Below, piece after piece: positions 1-6,289 of a stretch of 10,650 nt of DNA; position 1 is the first letter of the stretch; each line of letters starts with the position of its first letter. Location: NCBI GenBank assembly GCA_023435945.1, contig JAEZLB010000179.1, positions 1-10,650 of the forward strand, in the 5' to 3' direction. Position numbers and translations under genes: made by a program. This stretch comes from Pseudomonadota bacterium (GTDB taxonomy: Bacteria > Pseudomonadota > Gammaproteobacteria > Burkholderiales > Burkholderiaceae_D). The notes under the pieces are model-generated. The model was not told the DNA's origin, searched no databases, and was given only the letters and a program-made list of their open reading frames with translations.

Positions 1-373
1 GGTGGGCGAACGCGGGCACCTGTTGTCCGGCGGCGAGCGCCAGCGCATTTCGATTGCTCGTGCCCTGCTGATCGATCCGCAGATCCTGATCCTTGATGAA
101 GCGACGGCTTCAGTCGACACCAATACCGAGCGCGAAATCCAGAAAGCGCTGGACAACCTGGTGCGCGGCAGGACCACGATCGCTGTTGCACACAGGCTGT
201 CGACGCTGCGTCGCGCGGATCGATTAGTGGTCATGGATCGCGGCCGTATCGTCGAGATGGGCAATCATGACGAACTGCTGGCACGGCAAGGACATTTCTA
301 TCGCCTGCACCGTGCCCAGCTCGAAGATGCGGCAGCCAATGGCGGCTCGCCGGAGAGGGAGGCTGTATTGTGA
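1..373 (+). CDS. ABC exporter ATP-binding subunit, C-terminal part (5' truncated by window)
   Basis: This is the last ~123 residues of an ABC nucleotide-binding domain; the first complete codon begins at base 2 and the membrane domain and Walker A lie outside the window. Visible in order are the ABC signature LSGGERQ (about residues 8-14), Walker B with catalytic Glu ([11 protein letters not shown], about 29-39), a D-loop, and the H-loop histidine in AVAHRLSTL (about 61-69). This arrangement is typical of exporter-type (MsbA/LapB-like) fused half-transporters, which hydrolyse ATP at the inner membrane to move a substrate outward. The stop codon overlaps the GTG start of the DUF1854 gene by 4 nt, so the two are translationally coupled. 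In Burkholderiales such an ABC/DUF1854 pair is annotated as associated with cyanophycin metabolism. That assignment comes from family knowledge; no cyanophycin synthetase is visible here. The substrate is unknown. Confidence 0.9.
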   Translation, partial: VGERGHLLSGGERQRISIARALLIDPQILILDEATASVDTNTEREIQKALDNLVRGRTTIAVAHRLSTLRRADRLVVMDRGRIVEMGNHDELLARQGHFYRLHRAQLEDAAANGGSPEREAVL

Positions 374-837
374 GGACGTTCCAGCTCAGAAAAAACCAGG
401 CCGGCGCCCTGGTCTATGCCCGCCCCGACCTGGGCATCGCCTTCGAAGAAGTGCAGGCAGTGCGGGCCTTCCCTGTCTCCGCACCCGGCCACGGCATTGC
501 CTTGCAGGATCGCAATGGCAAGGAACTGGAGTGGATCAGCGATTTATCCTTGCTTGAAGAACCTGCCCGGGCCCTGCTGCTGGAAGCGCTGGCGCAACGC
601 GAATTCATGCCGGAAATCCGCCGCCTGCATCGCGTATCCTCGCTGAATACGCCTTCGGTGTGGGAAGTGGAAACCGACCGCGGCATGACCAGCCTGACCT
701 TGCAGGGCGAAGAGCATCTGCGGCGCATCGGCAACAATGCCTTGCTGATCAGCACCGCCGAAGGCGTGTGGTTCCTGGTCCGGGACATGCAGGCACTCGA
801 CGATTACAGCAGAAGGATGCTGGACCGGTTCCTCTAA
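370..837 (+). CDS. DUF1854 family protein, ABC-transporter partner (cyanophycin-associated type)
   Basis: This is a 155-residue protein with no signal peptide or membrane segment, so probably cytoplasmic. The start is GTG at 370, inside the last codons of the ABC gene (overlap GTGA, 370-373). It resembles DUF1854: an N-terminal beta-rich segment ([16 protein letters not shown]), a central section where the conserved [15 protein letters not shown] stretch (about residues 77-91) precedes WEVETDRG (97-104), and a C-terminal part with [17 protein letters not shown] followed by [13 protein letters not shown]. The family has no established biochemical activity. It is found next to an ABC exporter and, in Burkholderiales, near cyanophycin synthetase genes. 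I infer an accessory role for the upstream transporter. The operon probably ends here, because a large hairpin follows within 11 nt of the stop codon. Confidence 0.85.
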   Translation: MRTFQLRKNQAGALVYARPDLGIAFEEVQAVRAFPVSAPGHGIALQDRNGKELEWISDLSLLEEPARALLLEALAQREFMPEIRRLHRVSSLNTPSVWEVETDRGMTSLTLQGEEHLRRIGNNALLISTAEGVWFLVRDMQALDDYSRRMLDRFL

Positions 838-847
838 CATTTGCTTT

Positions 848-940
848 AAGCTGAGCGCATCGGTCTCTCCGGTTTCGCCAATCACAGATTTCATGGAAAA
901 AATACGTGATGACGAAGCCCGGACCGATGCGTTCATGTTT
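848..940 (+). repeat. Large imperfect inverted repeat / long hairpin
   Basis: Bases 852-865 pair with 922-935 in 14 consecutive pairs (one of them G-U). Bases 871-879 pair with 911-919 (one mismatch, one G-U). Bases 881-885 (ATCAC) pair with 906-910 (GTGAT). That leaves a 20-nt apical loop (886-905) and small internal loops. Bases 848-851 with 937-940 can extend the foot past one bulge. In all about 28 pairs lie in 84 nt, followed by a short T-run (938-941). It starts just after the DUF1854 stop codon, so it could be a 3'-end/terminator structure, a structured RNA, or a palindromic repeat element. No second copy was seen in the window. Confidence 0.6.
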
Positions 941-1199
941 TACCCGGATCCCGGCACGATCAGATCAGGCTTTGTCAAGGCCGGTACGGACTGCTGTGCC
1001 ATTCCCTAAAATTCTCGGATGCCGAAGCGCCAGTGTGGATAAGCACCTGGCCTGAACTTTCACAGGCGCTGTGCCCGTCTTCCCGTTACGCCAGATGTTC
1101 GCCGAAATTGGCAGGCGCCCCCCTCGCCTCTTGTCTCTTACTACCCACAGATCATCCCGGCATGTGACAGTGCGCCAAAGAGCACCGATGTGGTGGAGA

Positions 1200-1205
1200 T
1201 ATAAT
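1200..1205 (+). promoter_or_regulatory. Putative sigma-70 type -10 box for the sigma-factor gene
   Basis: This is a perfect TATAAT about 77 nt before the preferred ATG at 1282. No good -35 hexamer lies at 16-18 nt; the nearest TTGACA-like sequence, GTGACA at 1164-1169, is 30 nt away, too far. If functional, transcription would begin near 1212, leaving a leader of about 70 nt. Its 3' end overlaps the ATG at 1204 (the box ends in AT of that codon), which argues against translation starting there. Confidence 0.35.
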
Positions 1206-1281
1206 GGCCTGCTCGGGAATGCCTGCTTACCTTCCCCAGCGTCGTCGAACCGCGTGCCTTACCAAGAAGCAGCAGCGCTCA

Positions 1282-2523
1282 ATGATTATGTCCAGTGAAA
1301 CACTAGACCAGCTCTATCGCAATGAGGCACGTCGTGTATTCGCGACCCTGGTGCGCCTGCTCGGCAGCTTCGACCTTGCCGAGGAAGCGCTGCATGATGC
1401 TTTCATGGCAGCCGCCGAAAAATGGCCGCAGGAAGGAATGCCCGCCAATCCCGTCGCCTGGCTGGTGTCGGCCGGGCGCTTCAAAGCAATAGACCATCTG
1501 CGACGGCAGCGCCGCTTTACGCCGTGGGATGAGGATATTGCAGCGTTCGCGGAAAACATCATCGATGAATCCAGTGCCGCAGAACCCGGCGAAGAACTCG
1601 AGGATGACCGCCTGAGATTGATCTTCACCTGCTGCCACCCTAGCCTTTCCGAAGAAGCCCGCATTGCCCTCACCCTGCGAGAAGTCTGCGGACTGACCAC
1701 CGAAGAAATTGCCCGTGCGTGCCTGGTGCCTGCACCTACGCTGGCACAGCGTATCGTGCGTGCCAAAAGCAAGATACGGGATGCCCGCATTCCTTACCAG
1801 GTTCCTGAACGTGACGAACTTCCCAAGCGCCTGGAAAGCGTGCTGCGTGTCGTGTACCTGGTGTTCAATGAAGCGTATTCCGCGACATCGGGTGACGCTG
1901 CCGTACGTATGGAATTGCTGGCTGAAGCGCTACGACTGGCCCGCCTGCTGCACGACCTCCTGCCAGACCCCGAAGTAAAAGGCCTGCTGGCCCTGATGCT
2001 CTTGCACGAATCGCGCCGCCCCGCCCGCGTGAACGACGATGGCGAACTTGTTCCCCTGGAAGAGCAAGACCGCAGTCTCTGGAATACCGATCTGATTGCA
2101 GAAGGCCAGGCACTGGCCGAACAAGCCTTGCGGTCGCGTCGCTTTGGCGCCTATACCTTGCAAGCCGCGATTGCCGCCGTCCATGCAGAAGCCAGTCAGG
2201 CACAACAAACCGACTGGCCCCAGATTGTCGGGCTGTACGATGTGCTGTTGCGCATCGAACCCTCTCCCGTCGTAGCGCTGAATCGGGCTGTGGCCATTGC
2301 CATGCGCGATGGCCCCGAAGCGGGACTGGCCCTGATGGAGCCGCTGATGAATGCGGAAGCACTGCGCCATTACCATCTCGCGCATGCCGCCAAAGCCGAT
2401 CTGTGCCGCCGACTGGGCCGGTTCGCCGATGCGCGTACGGCTTACCAGCAAGCGCTTGCCCTGACTAAACAGGAGCCGGAAAAACGTTTCCTGACGATGA
2501 AGCTGACCAGCCTGCCGGAATAA
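1282..2523 (+). CDS. ECF sigma factor, ECF42 type, with long C-terminal TPR-like extension (DUF6596)
   Basis: This RNA polymerase sigma factor has 413 residues from ATG 1282; ATG 1288 is equally possible, and neither has a strong ribosome-binding site. Sigma2 covers about residues 1-75 (YRNEARRVFATLVRLLGSFD, then PVAWLVSAGRFKAIDHLRRQRR). Sigma4 covers about 105-165, with IFTCCHPSLS, ALTLREVCGLTTEEIA and a recognition-helix region APTLAQRIVRAKSKIR. About 230 further residues follow, far beyond a normal ECF protein (~180 aa). They include the family-typical YLVFNEAYSAT, ALMLLHESRRPAR and an alpha-helical ARTAYQQALAL repeat like TPR. ECF42 sigmas usually lie beside YCII/DGPF genes, as here (3754), and lack a classical anti-sigma; the extension is thought to modulate activity. 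It probably transcribes the two downstream units that carry TGTCGA-N17-CGAC motifs. Confidence 0.92.
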   Translation: MIMSSETLDQLYRNEARRVFATLVRLLGSFDLAEEALHDAFMAAAEKWPQEGMPANPVAWLVSAGRFKAIDHLRRQRRFTPWDEDIAAFAENIIDESSAAEPGEELEDDRLRLIFTCCHPSLSEEARIALTLREVCGLTTEEIARACLVPAPTLAQRIVRAKSKIRDARIPYQVPERDELPKRLESVLRVVYLVFNEAYSATSGDAAVRMELLAEALRLARLLHDLLPDPEVKGLLALMLLHESRRPARVNDDGELVPLEEQDRSLWNTDLIAEGQALAEQALRSRRFGAYTLQAAIAAVHAEASQAQQTDWPQIVGLYDVLLRIEPSPVVALNRAVAIAMRDGPEAGLALMEPLMNAEALRHYHLAHAAKADLCRRLGRFADARTAYQQALALTKQEPEKRFLTMKLTSLPE

Positions 2524-2549
2524 AGTTTTTTAAAAATTTTCCCAGACCT

Positions 2550-2580
2550 TGTCGAATACCTTGCATACCGTTCGACTAAT
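2550..2580 (+). promoter_or_regulatory. ECF42-type promoter, copy 1 (before VOC gene)
   Basis: TGTCGA (2550-2555), a 17-nt spacer, then CGACTAAT (2573-2580). The element shares TTGTCGAA and the 13-base block CCGTTCGACTAAT (2568-2580) with the copy at 4830-4860, at identical spacing. From memory the ECF42 consensus is TGTCGA plus CGA(C/T), so the adjacent sigma factor is the obvious candidate to use it. Transcription would start near 2583, about 50 nt before ATG 2635. An AT-rich tract (2524-2541) lies where an UP element would sit. Confidence 0.75.
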
Positions 2581-2586
2581 CAATGT

Positions 2587-2599
2587 GGAGCGCGGCTCC
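2587..2599 (+). other. Small leader hairpin in the VOC transcript
   Basis: GGAGC, loop GCG, GCTCC: a perfect 5-bp stem in the predicted 5' leader just downstream of the ECF-type promoter. It could stabilise the transcript's 5' end. It may also be chance. Confidence 0.3.
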
Positions 2600-2634
2600 G
2601 CTTTCATCAACGACTTTGACGAAAGGAAACAATC

Positions 2635-3057
2635 ATGCCCCATCCTATCGCTTACCTGAACTTTGACGGCAATTGCGAAGAGGCAATGCGCTTCTACGAA
2701 CGTGTGCTGGGCGGCAAGCTGGAAAAACTGGTCAGCAATGCGGACACGCCATGGGCCAACGATGTACCGGAAGACCAGCGCCAGCGCGTGGCCCATGCCT
2801 GCCTGAGCCTGGATGGCAATGGTCAGCTTTACGGCGGCGACTGTTGTGGCGACCAGCCCTATGAAGGCATCAAGGGCGTGTCCCTGACGCTGAACTATGA
2901 CACCACCGCAGAGGCCGAACGCATCTTCAAGGCGCTGGCCGAAGGTGGGACCATCACCATGCCCCTGCAAGCTGCATTCTGGGCCAAGACCTGGGGTATG
3001 CTGGTCGACCGCTTCGGTACAAGCTGGCTGGTCAACGGTGAACTGCAATCCTACTGA
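2635..3057 (+). CDS. PhnB-like VOC (glyoxalase/dioxygenase superfamily) protein
   Basis: A 140-residue cytoplasmic protein. It begins at ATG 2635 after an AAGGA ribosome-binding site 7 nt upstream. The pattern is that of PhnB-type VOC proteins: YLNFDGNCEEAMRFYERVLGG (residues ~7-27), ACLSLDGNGQLYGGD in the middle, VSLTLNYDTTAEAERIFKALAEGG (~82-105), then ITMPLQAAFWAKTWGMLVDRFGTSWLVN (~107-134). The paired beta-alpha-beta-beta-beta modules of this fold can form a metal site, but the substrate is not predictable. Despite the common database label, nothing here supports demethylubiquinone methyltransferase or phosphonate functions. It is the first gene after ECF-type promoter copy 1 and probably heads a unit with the genes at 3082, 3754 and 4100; the next start is only 24 nt away. 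Confidence 0.9.
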   Translation: MPHPIAYLNFDGNCEEAMRFYERVLGGKLEKLVSNADTPWANDVPEDQRQRVAHACLSLDGNGQLYGGDCCGDQPYEGIKGVSLTLNYDTTAEAERIFKALAEGGTITMPLQAAFWAKTWGMLVDRFGTSWLVNGELQSY

Positions 3058-3081
3058 GGCCGATCCATCAAGGAGCACAAC

Positions 3082-3699
3082 ATGGCTGAACTAAGCCTGA
3101 CGGCTTTGCTTACTCTCGATGGCGTCATGCAGGCTCCCGGCGGTCCCAATGAGGATGTGGAGGGCGGTTTTCCTTATGGCGGCTGGGCATTCCCGCATTT
3201 CGATGCCGACATCGGAAACATCATGGATGACATCTTTCTGCGGGCCCATGCCTTCCTGCTGGGACGCAGGACCTACGACATCTTTGCCGCTTACTGGCCG
3301 CGTATCCCGAACGAAGGCAATCCGGTCGCCGAGAAACTCAACACCCTGCCCAAGTACGTGGCAACGCGCAGCCAGGCGTCATTCGAATGGCATGCATCAA
3401 TGCCGGTACACGACGTGGTGCATGAAGTCACGGCACTCAAGGCAGAACATGAAGGGGAGATCCAGGTCCACGGCAGTATCGACCTGGCCCAGACTCTCAT
3501 GGGCTACGACCTGATCGACGAATACCGGCTGCTGATCTTTCCGGTGACCCTGGGACAAGGCAAACGACTGTTTGAGCGCGGCACCCTGCCTGCAACATTT
3601 TCACTGCACCACAGCTCCATTACCAGTGCCGGCGTAATGTACTGCGCCTATCGCCGCGCGGGCGCACTGCAGACAGGGTCTTTCGAATTGCCGGAGTAG
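3082..3699 (+). CDS. RibD C-terminal domain / dihydrofolate-reductase-like family protein (paralog 1)
   Basis: A 205-residue single-domain protein. The start ATG follows AAGGAG at a good distance. RibD_C-type features are the N-terminal strand LSLTALLTLDGVMQAPGG (residues 4-21), the loop AFLLGRRTYDIFAAYWP (~57-73), a strand KYVATRSQ, and the C-terminal cofactor region EIQVHGSIDLAQTLMGYDLIDEYRLLIFPVTLGQGKRLFE (~132-171). The fold binds NADPH in dihydrofolate reductase and in RibD (5-amino-6-ribosylaminouracil reductase), but stand-alone members like this lack the RibD deaminase half and their substrates are mostly unknown. It is not expected to be the housekeeping FolA. It is one of three such paralogs in this cluster and follows the VOC gene by 24 nt, so very likely is co-transcribed with it. 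Confidence 0.9.
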   Translation: MAELSLTALLTLDGVMQAPGGPNEDVEGGFPYGGWAFPHFDADIGNIMDDIFLRAHAFLLGRRTYDIFAAYWPRIPNEGNPVAEKLNTLPKYVATRSQASFEWHASMPVHDVVHEVTALKAEHEGEIQVHGSIDLAQTLMGYDLIDEYRLLIFPVTLGQGKRLFERGTLPATFSLHHSSITSAGVMYCAYRRAGALQTGSFELPE

Positions 3700-3753
3700 C
3701 GCTTCCGGCAAGAAACCGGGCAACACAATCTCACTCACTTCTCGGAGAGGAAA

Positions 3754-4107
3754 ATGAAATATCTGTGCCTCGTCTATCTGGACCAGGAAAACTGGAGTGC
3801 CTGCCCGGATGGAAGCTGCTTCAACTATGCGCAACAGTTAGTAGAAAGCGGACACATGCTTGCTGCGGAGCCGCTGCATCCTACACATACTGCCACCACC
3901 GTGCGAGTGCGCAACGGGCAGATGTCGCTTTACGACGGCCCTTTCGCGGAAACCAAGGAAATGCTGGCCGGCTTTTATCTGATCGATGCAATCGACCTGA
4001 ATGAAGCAATCCGCATCGCCAGCGGTATTCCTCCGGCAAAGTACGGCAGCATAGAAGTGCGCCCGGTACGTGAGCTGGTGCTGGATAAGAAAGCCGCGCA
4101 TGGCTAG
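3754..4107 (+). CDS. YCII-related protein with DGPF motif (ECF42 partner)
   Basis: A 117-residue protein starting at ATG 3754 behind GAGAGG. The YCII/DGPF signature is plain: MKYLCLVYLD at the N-terminus, ATTVRVRNGQ (47-56), then DGPFAETKEMLAGFYLIDA (61-79) with the eponymous DGPF at 61-64, then LNEAIRIASGIPPAKYGSIEVRPV (82-105). The domain forms a small ferredoxin-like fold with a conserved His/Asp pocket. Bacterial DGPF proteins have no settled enzymatic role but are the genomic hallmark of ECF42 sigma factors, supporting both assignments. No promoter motif is seen in the 54-nt gap before it, so it probably reads through from copy 1. Its 3' end overlaps the next gene by 8 nt. Confidence 0.93.
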   Translation: MKYLCLVYLDQENWSACPDGSCFNYAQQLVESGHMLAAEPLHPTHTATTVRVRNGQMSLYDGPFAETKEMLAGFYLIDAIDLNEAIRIASGIPPAKYGSIEVRPVRELVLDKKAAHG

Positions 4108-4744
4108 GCTGAGAGTACATGGTTTTGCCCTCTCTCTCGATGGCTTTGGTGCTGGTCCCGCGCAAAACCTGGATCATCCCTTGGGTCTGGGCGGCATGGC
4201 ACTGCACAACTGGCAATTCAACACCCGGACCTTTCAACGCATGCTGGGCCTGAAGGGAGGTGAAACAGGTATCGACGATGACTTCGTCGCGCGCGGCCTG
4301 GAGAACATCGGTGCCTGGATCATAGGCCGCAACATGTTCACTCCGGAGCGTGGCCCATGGCTTGATGAGAACTGGAAGGGCTGGTGGGGCGACAATCCAC
4401 CTTATCATGTGCCGGTCTTCGTGCTCACACATCACCCCCGCCCCGCCATTGAAATGGAAGGAGGCTCGGTATTCCATTTCGTGACCGAAGGCATTCATGC
4501 TGCACTGGACATGGCCCGGCAGTCTGCCCAAGGCAAGGACGTTCGCCTGGGTGGTGGAGTCTCGCTCCTGCGGCAGTACCTCGAAGCGCAACTAATTGAT
4601 GAGATGCACCTGGCAGTGGTTCCGGCCCTGCTCGGCAAAGGGGAACACTTGTTTACCGGGATAGCCCTTCCCAAACTGGGATACCAGCAGCTTGAGCATT
4701 GCACCACTCCCAATGCCATGCATGTTGTTTTAAAGCGGTTATAA
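4100..4744 (+). CDS. RibD C-terminal domain / dihydrofolate-reductase-like family protein (paralog 2)
   Basis: 214 residues from ATG 4100. This start is preferred over ATG 4070 because it places the family strand LRVHGFALSLDGFGAGP at the N-terminus and has an AAGAAAG sequence about 7-10 nt upstream. It overlaps the YCII stop codon by 8 nt. Features are GLENIGAWIIGRNMF (about residues 64-78), then GPWLDENWKGWWGDNPPYHVPVFVLTHHPR, with the cofactor-type region DVRLGGGVSLLRQYLEAQ LIDEMHLAVVPALLGKGEHLF (~147-186). This subclass, with the WWG and HHPR segments, is divergent from the paralogs at 3082 and 5481. It is a predicted NAD(P)H-dependent reductase of unknown substrate. The last gene of the first unit; the next ECF-type promoter follows 85 nt after its stop. 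Confidence 0.9.
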   Translation: MARLRVHGFALSLDGFGAGPAQNLDHPLGLGGMALHNWQFNTRTFQRMLGLKGGETGIDDDFVARGLENIGAWIIGRNMFTPERGPWLDENWKGWWGDNPPYHVPVFVLTHHPRPAIEMEGGSVFHFVTEGIHAALDMARQSAQGKDVRLGGGVSLLRQYLEAQLIDEMHLAVVPALLGKGEHLFTGIALPKLGYQQLEHCTTPNAMHVVLKRL

Positions 4745-4829
4745 AGCAAGGAACGCTTTCCTGACCGGCCGTGCTGGCTTTGGTAAATGTCATTGATTCC
4801 GGCAGGAATGAGTCAGACGCCGAATGGTT

Positions 4830-4860
4830 TGTCGAAATCGGGCTTCGCCGTTCGACTAAT
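4830..4860 (+). promoter_or_regulatory. ECF42-type promoter, copy 2 (before SRPBCC gene)
   Basis: TGTCGA (4830-4835), a 17-nt spacer (4836-4852), then CGACTAAT (4853-4860). It matches copy 1 in both boxes and spacing, with a 13-base identical block CCGTTCGACTAAT (4848-4860), while the rest of the spacer and the flanks differ. This is what selection on a promoter, rather than a recent duplication, would leave. The predicted start near 4863 lies about 40 nt before ATG 4902. Confidence 0.75.
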
Positions 4861-4901
4861 TAAGGCCAATACCGGCATTACTCACCGACAGGAGAATCAA
4901 C

Positions 4902-5351
4902 ATGCCCAGTACCATTCGCCTTCATCGCGTCCTCCAGGCCCCACCTGAGCGGGTTTATCGCGCATTCCTCGACCCTGACGCACTGGTTAAATGGAATCCT
5001 CCCAACGGATTTACTGGCACGGTCCATCATCTGGACGCCCGTGTCGGCGGTTCCTACAAAATGTCGTTTACCAACTTCACCACGGGAAAAAGTATGTCCT
5101 TCGGTGGGGAGTATCTTGAACTGGTGCCCAATGAACGCATACGCAGTACCGACAAGTTCGATGACGCCAACCTGCCCGGCACGATGCAACTCACCCTCAA
5201 TTTGAAGAAGGTATCTTGCGGAACCGAGATGGAAATTATTCAGGAAGGCATCCCTGATGCCGTGCCCGCCGAGTCTTGTTACCTGGGCTGGCAAGAGTGC
5301 CTTACCCTTCTGGCAAAACTGGTCGAGACCGAGGTTCCCGATGATCTGTAG
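4902..5351 (+). CDS. SRPBCC / AHSA1-like START-domain protein
   Basis: A 149-residue cytoplasmic protein. Its ATG is preceded by ACAGGAG. The Aha1/AHSA1-type START fold is visible: TIRLHRVLQAPPERVYRAFLDPDALVKWNPPNGF (residues 4-37) forms the first strand, helix and the W of the family's KWxxP turn. GGSYKMSF (49-56) and FGGEYLELVPNERIRSTDKF (67-86) are typical sheet strands. The C-terminal helix contains CYLGWQECLTLLAKLVE (126-142). The fold makes a hydrophobic pocket for lipid-like or aromatic ligands; bacterial stand-alone members are generally uncharacterised. It is the first gene after promoter copy 2, so it probably belongs to the ECF42 regulon. SRPBCC, YCII and RibD_C genes commonly occur together near ECF sigma factors, but the ligand is unknown. 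Confidence 0.9.
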   Translation: MPSTIRLHRVLQAPPERVYRAFLDPDALVKWNPPNGFTGTVHHLDARVGGSYKMSFTNFTTGKSMSFGGEYLELVPNERIRSTDKFDDANLPGTMQLTLNLKKVSCGTEMEIIQEGIPDAVPAESCYLGWQECLTLLAKLVETEVPDDL

Positions 5352-5469
5352 CGTCTGGCTATATATCTCCTGAAAAAGCAGAGACGGTTCTGCAGAGCCT
5401 GCTCTGACGCCAATATCGCAGCACCCAAGTCAGATTGGCATTATGTGACTTCTCATAACAATTCGCTCC

Positions 5470-5475
5470 AGGAGG
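5470..5475 (+). promoter_or_regulatory. Strong ribosome-binding site that fixes a TTG start
   Basis: AGGAGG with a 5-nt gap to TTG at 5481, in the reading frame of the RibD_C protein. The other in-frame candidate, GTG at 5445, has no purine-rich sequence before it. This decides the start in favour of TTG. Confidence 0.7.
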
Positions 5476-5480
5476 CCCCA

Positions 5481-6047
5481 TTGCGCCCACTTCGTTTTTC
5501 AATCAACGTCACATTGGATGGATGCTGCGATCACCGTGCCATCATCCCGGACGAAGAAATGCACCAGCATCATGCCGGAAACCTCGCCCAGGCGGATGCG
5601 CTCCTCCTGGGCCGGGTCACATACCAGATGATGGAGGAAGCATGGCGGCCGGTGGCAGCAGGCACAAGGCCGGATTGGATGGAGCCATGGGTAGAGCCCT
5701 TCGCCCGGACTATAGACGCAGCTAAAAAGTATGTTGTTTCGAATAGCTTGCAGCAAGTCGACTGGAATGCGGAACTCGTTCACGGGAATTTACGCGAAGC
5801 CGTTCAGCAACTCAAACGGCAGCCGGGCAAAGGACTGTTTGTGGGAGGCGTGAAGCTCGCGCTGGCCCTGACGGAACTGGGATTGATCGATGAATACGAG
5901 TTCATGGTCCATCCCAAACTGGCTGGTCACGGCCCGACCTTGTTCGCGGGACTCTCCAGACCTATTGATCTGGAACTCGTGGGCCGGAAGGAAATCGCTT
6001 CGGGAGCAGTGGTGCTGCGGTATAAACCCAAGCAACCGGTGGACTGA
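5481..6047 (+). CDS. RibD C-terminal domain / dihydrofolate-reductase-like family protein (paralog 3)
   Basis: 188 residues from TTG 5481, chosen because of AGGAGG 5 nt upstream and because the family N-terminus (RPLRFSINVTLDGCCDHRA) begins exactly there. Domain signs: ADALLLGRVTYQMMEEAW (about residues 37-54), AKKYVVSNSLQQVDW (~79-93), and GLFVGGVKLALALTELGLIDEYEFMVHPKLAGHGPTLFAG (~117-156), the cofactor-binding stretch with the LIDEY and GHGPTLF blocks shared with the paralog at 3082. It is a predicted NAD(P)H-dependent reductase, unknown substrate. It lies 129 nt after the SRPBCC gene with no second ECF-type motif, so read-through from promoter copy 2 is likely but a separate promoter cannot be excluded. 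It is no closer to either paralog than the family norm, so the three are not a recent tandem triplication. Confidence 0.88.
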   Translation: MRPLRFSINVTLDGCCDHRAIIPDEEMHQHHAGNLAQADALLLGRVTYQMMEEAWRPVAAGTRPDWMEPWVEPFARTIDAAKKYVVSNSLQQVDWNAELVHGNLREAVQQLKRQPGKGLFVGGVKLALALTELGLIDEYEFMVHPKLAGHGPTLFAGLSRPIDLELVGRKEIASGAVVLRYKPKQPVD

Positions 6048-6063
6048 TGCCCTGTTCAAAACC

Positions 6064-6098
6064 ATGCCGCTTTAGATACGCTCCTACTGCGTATGGCA
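6064..6098 (+). other. Hairpin downstream of the third RibD_C gene
   Basis: ATACGC (6076-6081), loop of 7 nt, GCGTAT (6089-6094), extendable by TGCC (6064-6067) with GGCA (6095-6098) past a 7-nt bulge. It lies 17-50 nt after the stop codon and could be a transcript end. No T-run follows, so an intrinsic terminator is not supported. The rest of the 242-nt gap to the next gene shows nothing clear. Confidence 0.3.
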
Positions 6099-6289
6099 GG
6101 TTATTGCTGCGGAGTATTACCGGTGATAGGCTCTGACATCCTGAATGAAAAAGCGGGTGTAACTAGTCCTCCCCCTACTCCTGTGGACTTTCGTGCCTTG
6201 CTAATCTCTGCCTTTCGTAAAGTACGACCACGCTCCCTTCCTTTTTATTGTGCTTGCGGAGTCAGTCCTCAGATCAAGGAGATCACATC

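Larger units (their letters stand above)
838..1281. other. 444-nt gap between the DUF1854 gene and the ECF sigma gene
   Basis: No convincing coding region was found here; the short frames that cross it have no family resemblance. It holds a large imperfect hairpin (848-940), a smaller hairpin at 1029-1051 (GCCAG/CTGGC stem continuing as GTG/CAC past one bulged base, loop gataag), and a perfect TATAAT hexamer at 1200-1205. The ECF-type motif found upstream of the downstream enzyme genes is not present. Confidence 0.7.

Noticed and set aside
198..224. A third TGTCGA-N17-CGAT match inside the ABC transporter gene
   Set aside because: It lies in the codons for the conserved H-loop segment ([11 protein letters not shown]), lacks the CGACTAAT extension and the shared 13-base block, and no gene starts after it for about 150 nt. 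Coding constraint explains it.
1204..1281. Longer N-terminus of the sigma factor from ATG 1204
   Set aside because: The extra 26 residues have no sigma-factor similarity, the ATG overlaps the TATAAT box, and the family N-terminus begins near ATG 1282/1288.
4070..4099. ATG 4070 as start of the second RibD_C gene
   Set aside because: The added ten residues (MSWCWIRKPR) come from the YCII gene read in another frame. ATG 4100 fits the family start and has a better ribosome-binding site.
5378..5414. Hairpins around CAGAG/CTCTG and the near-palindrome GGTTCTGCAGAGCC between the SRPBCC and third RibD_C genes
   Set aside because: The stems are short and compete with each other, and no T-run follows, so neither a terminator nor an operator is supported.
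6185..6225. Possible ECF-type promoter before the second VOC gene (TTTCGT ... TTTCGTAAA)
   Set aside because: The spacing is about 21 nt and neither box matches TGTCGA or CGAC.
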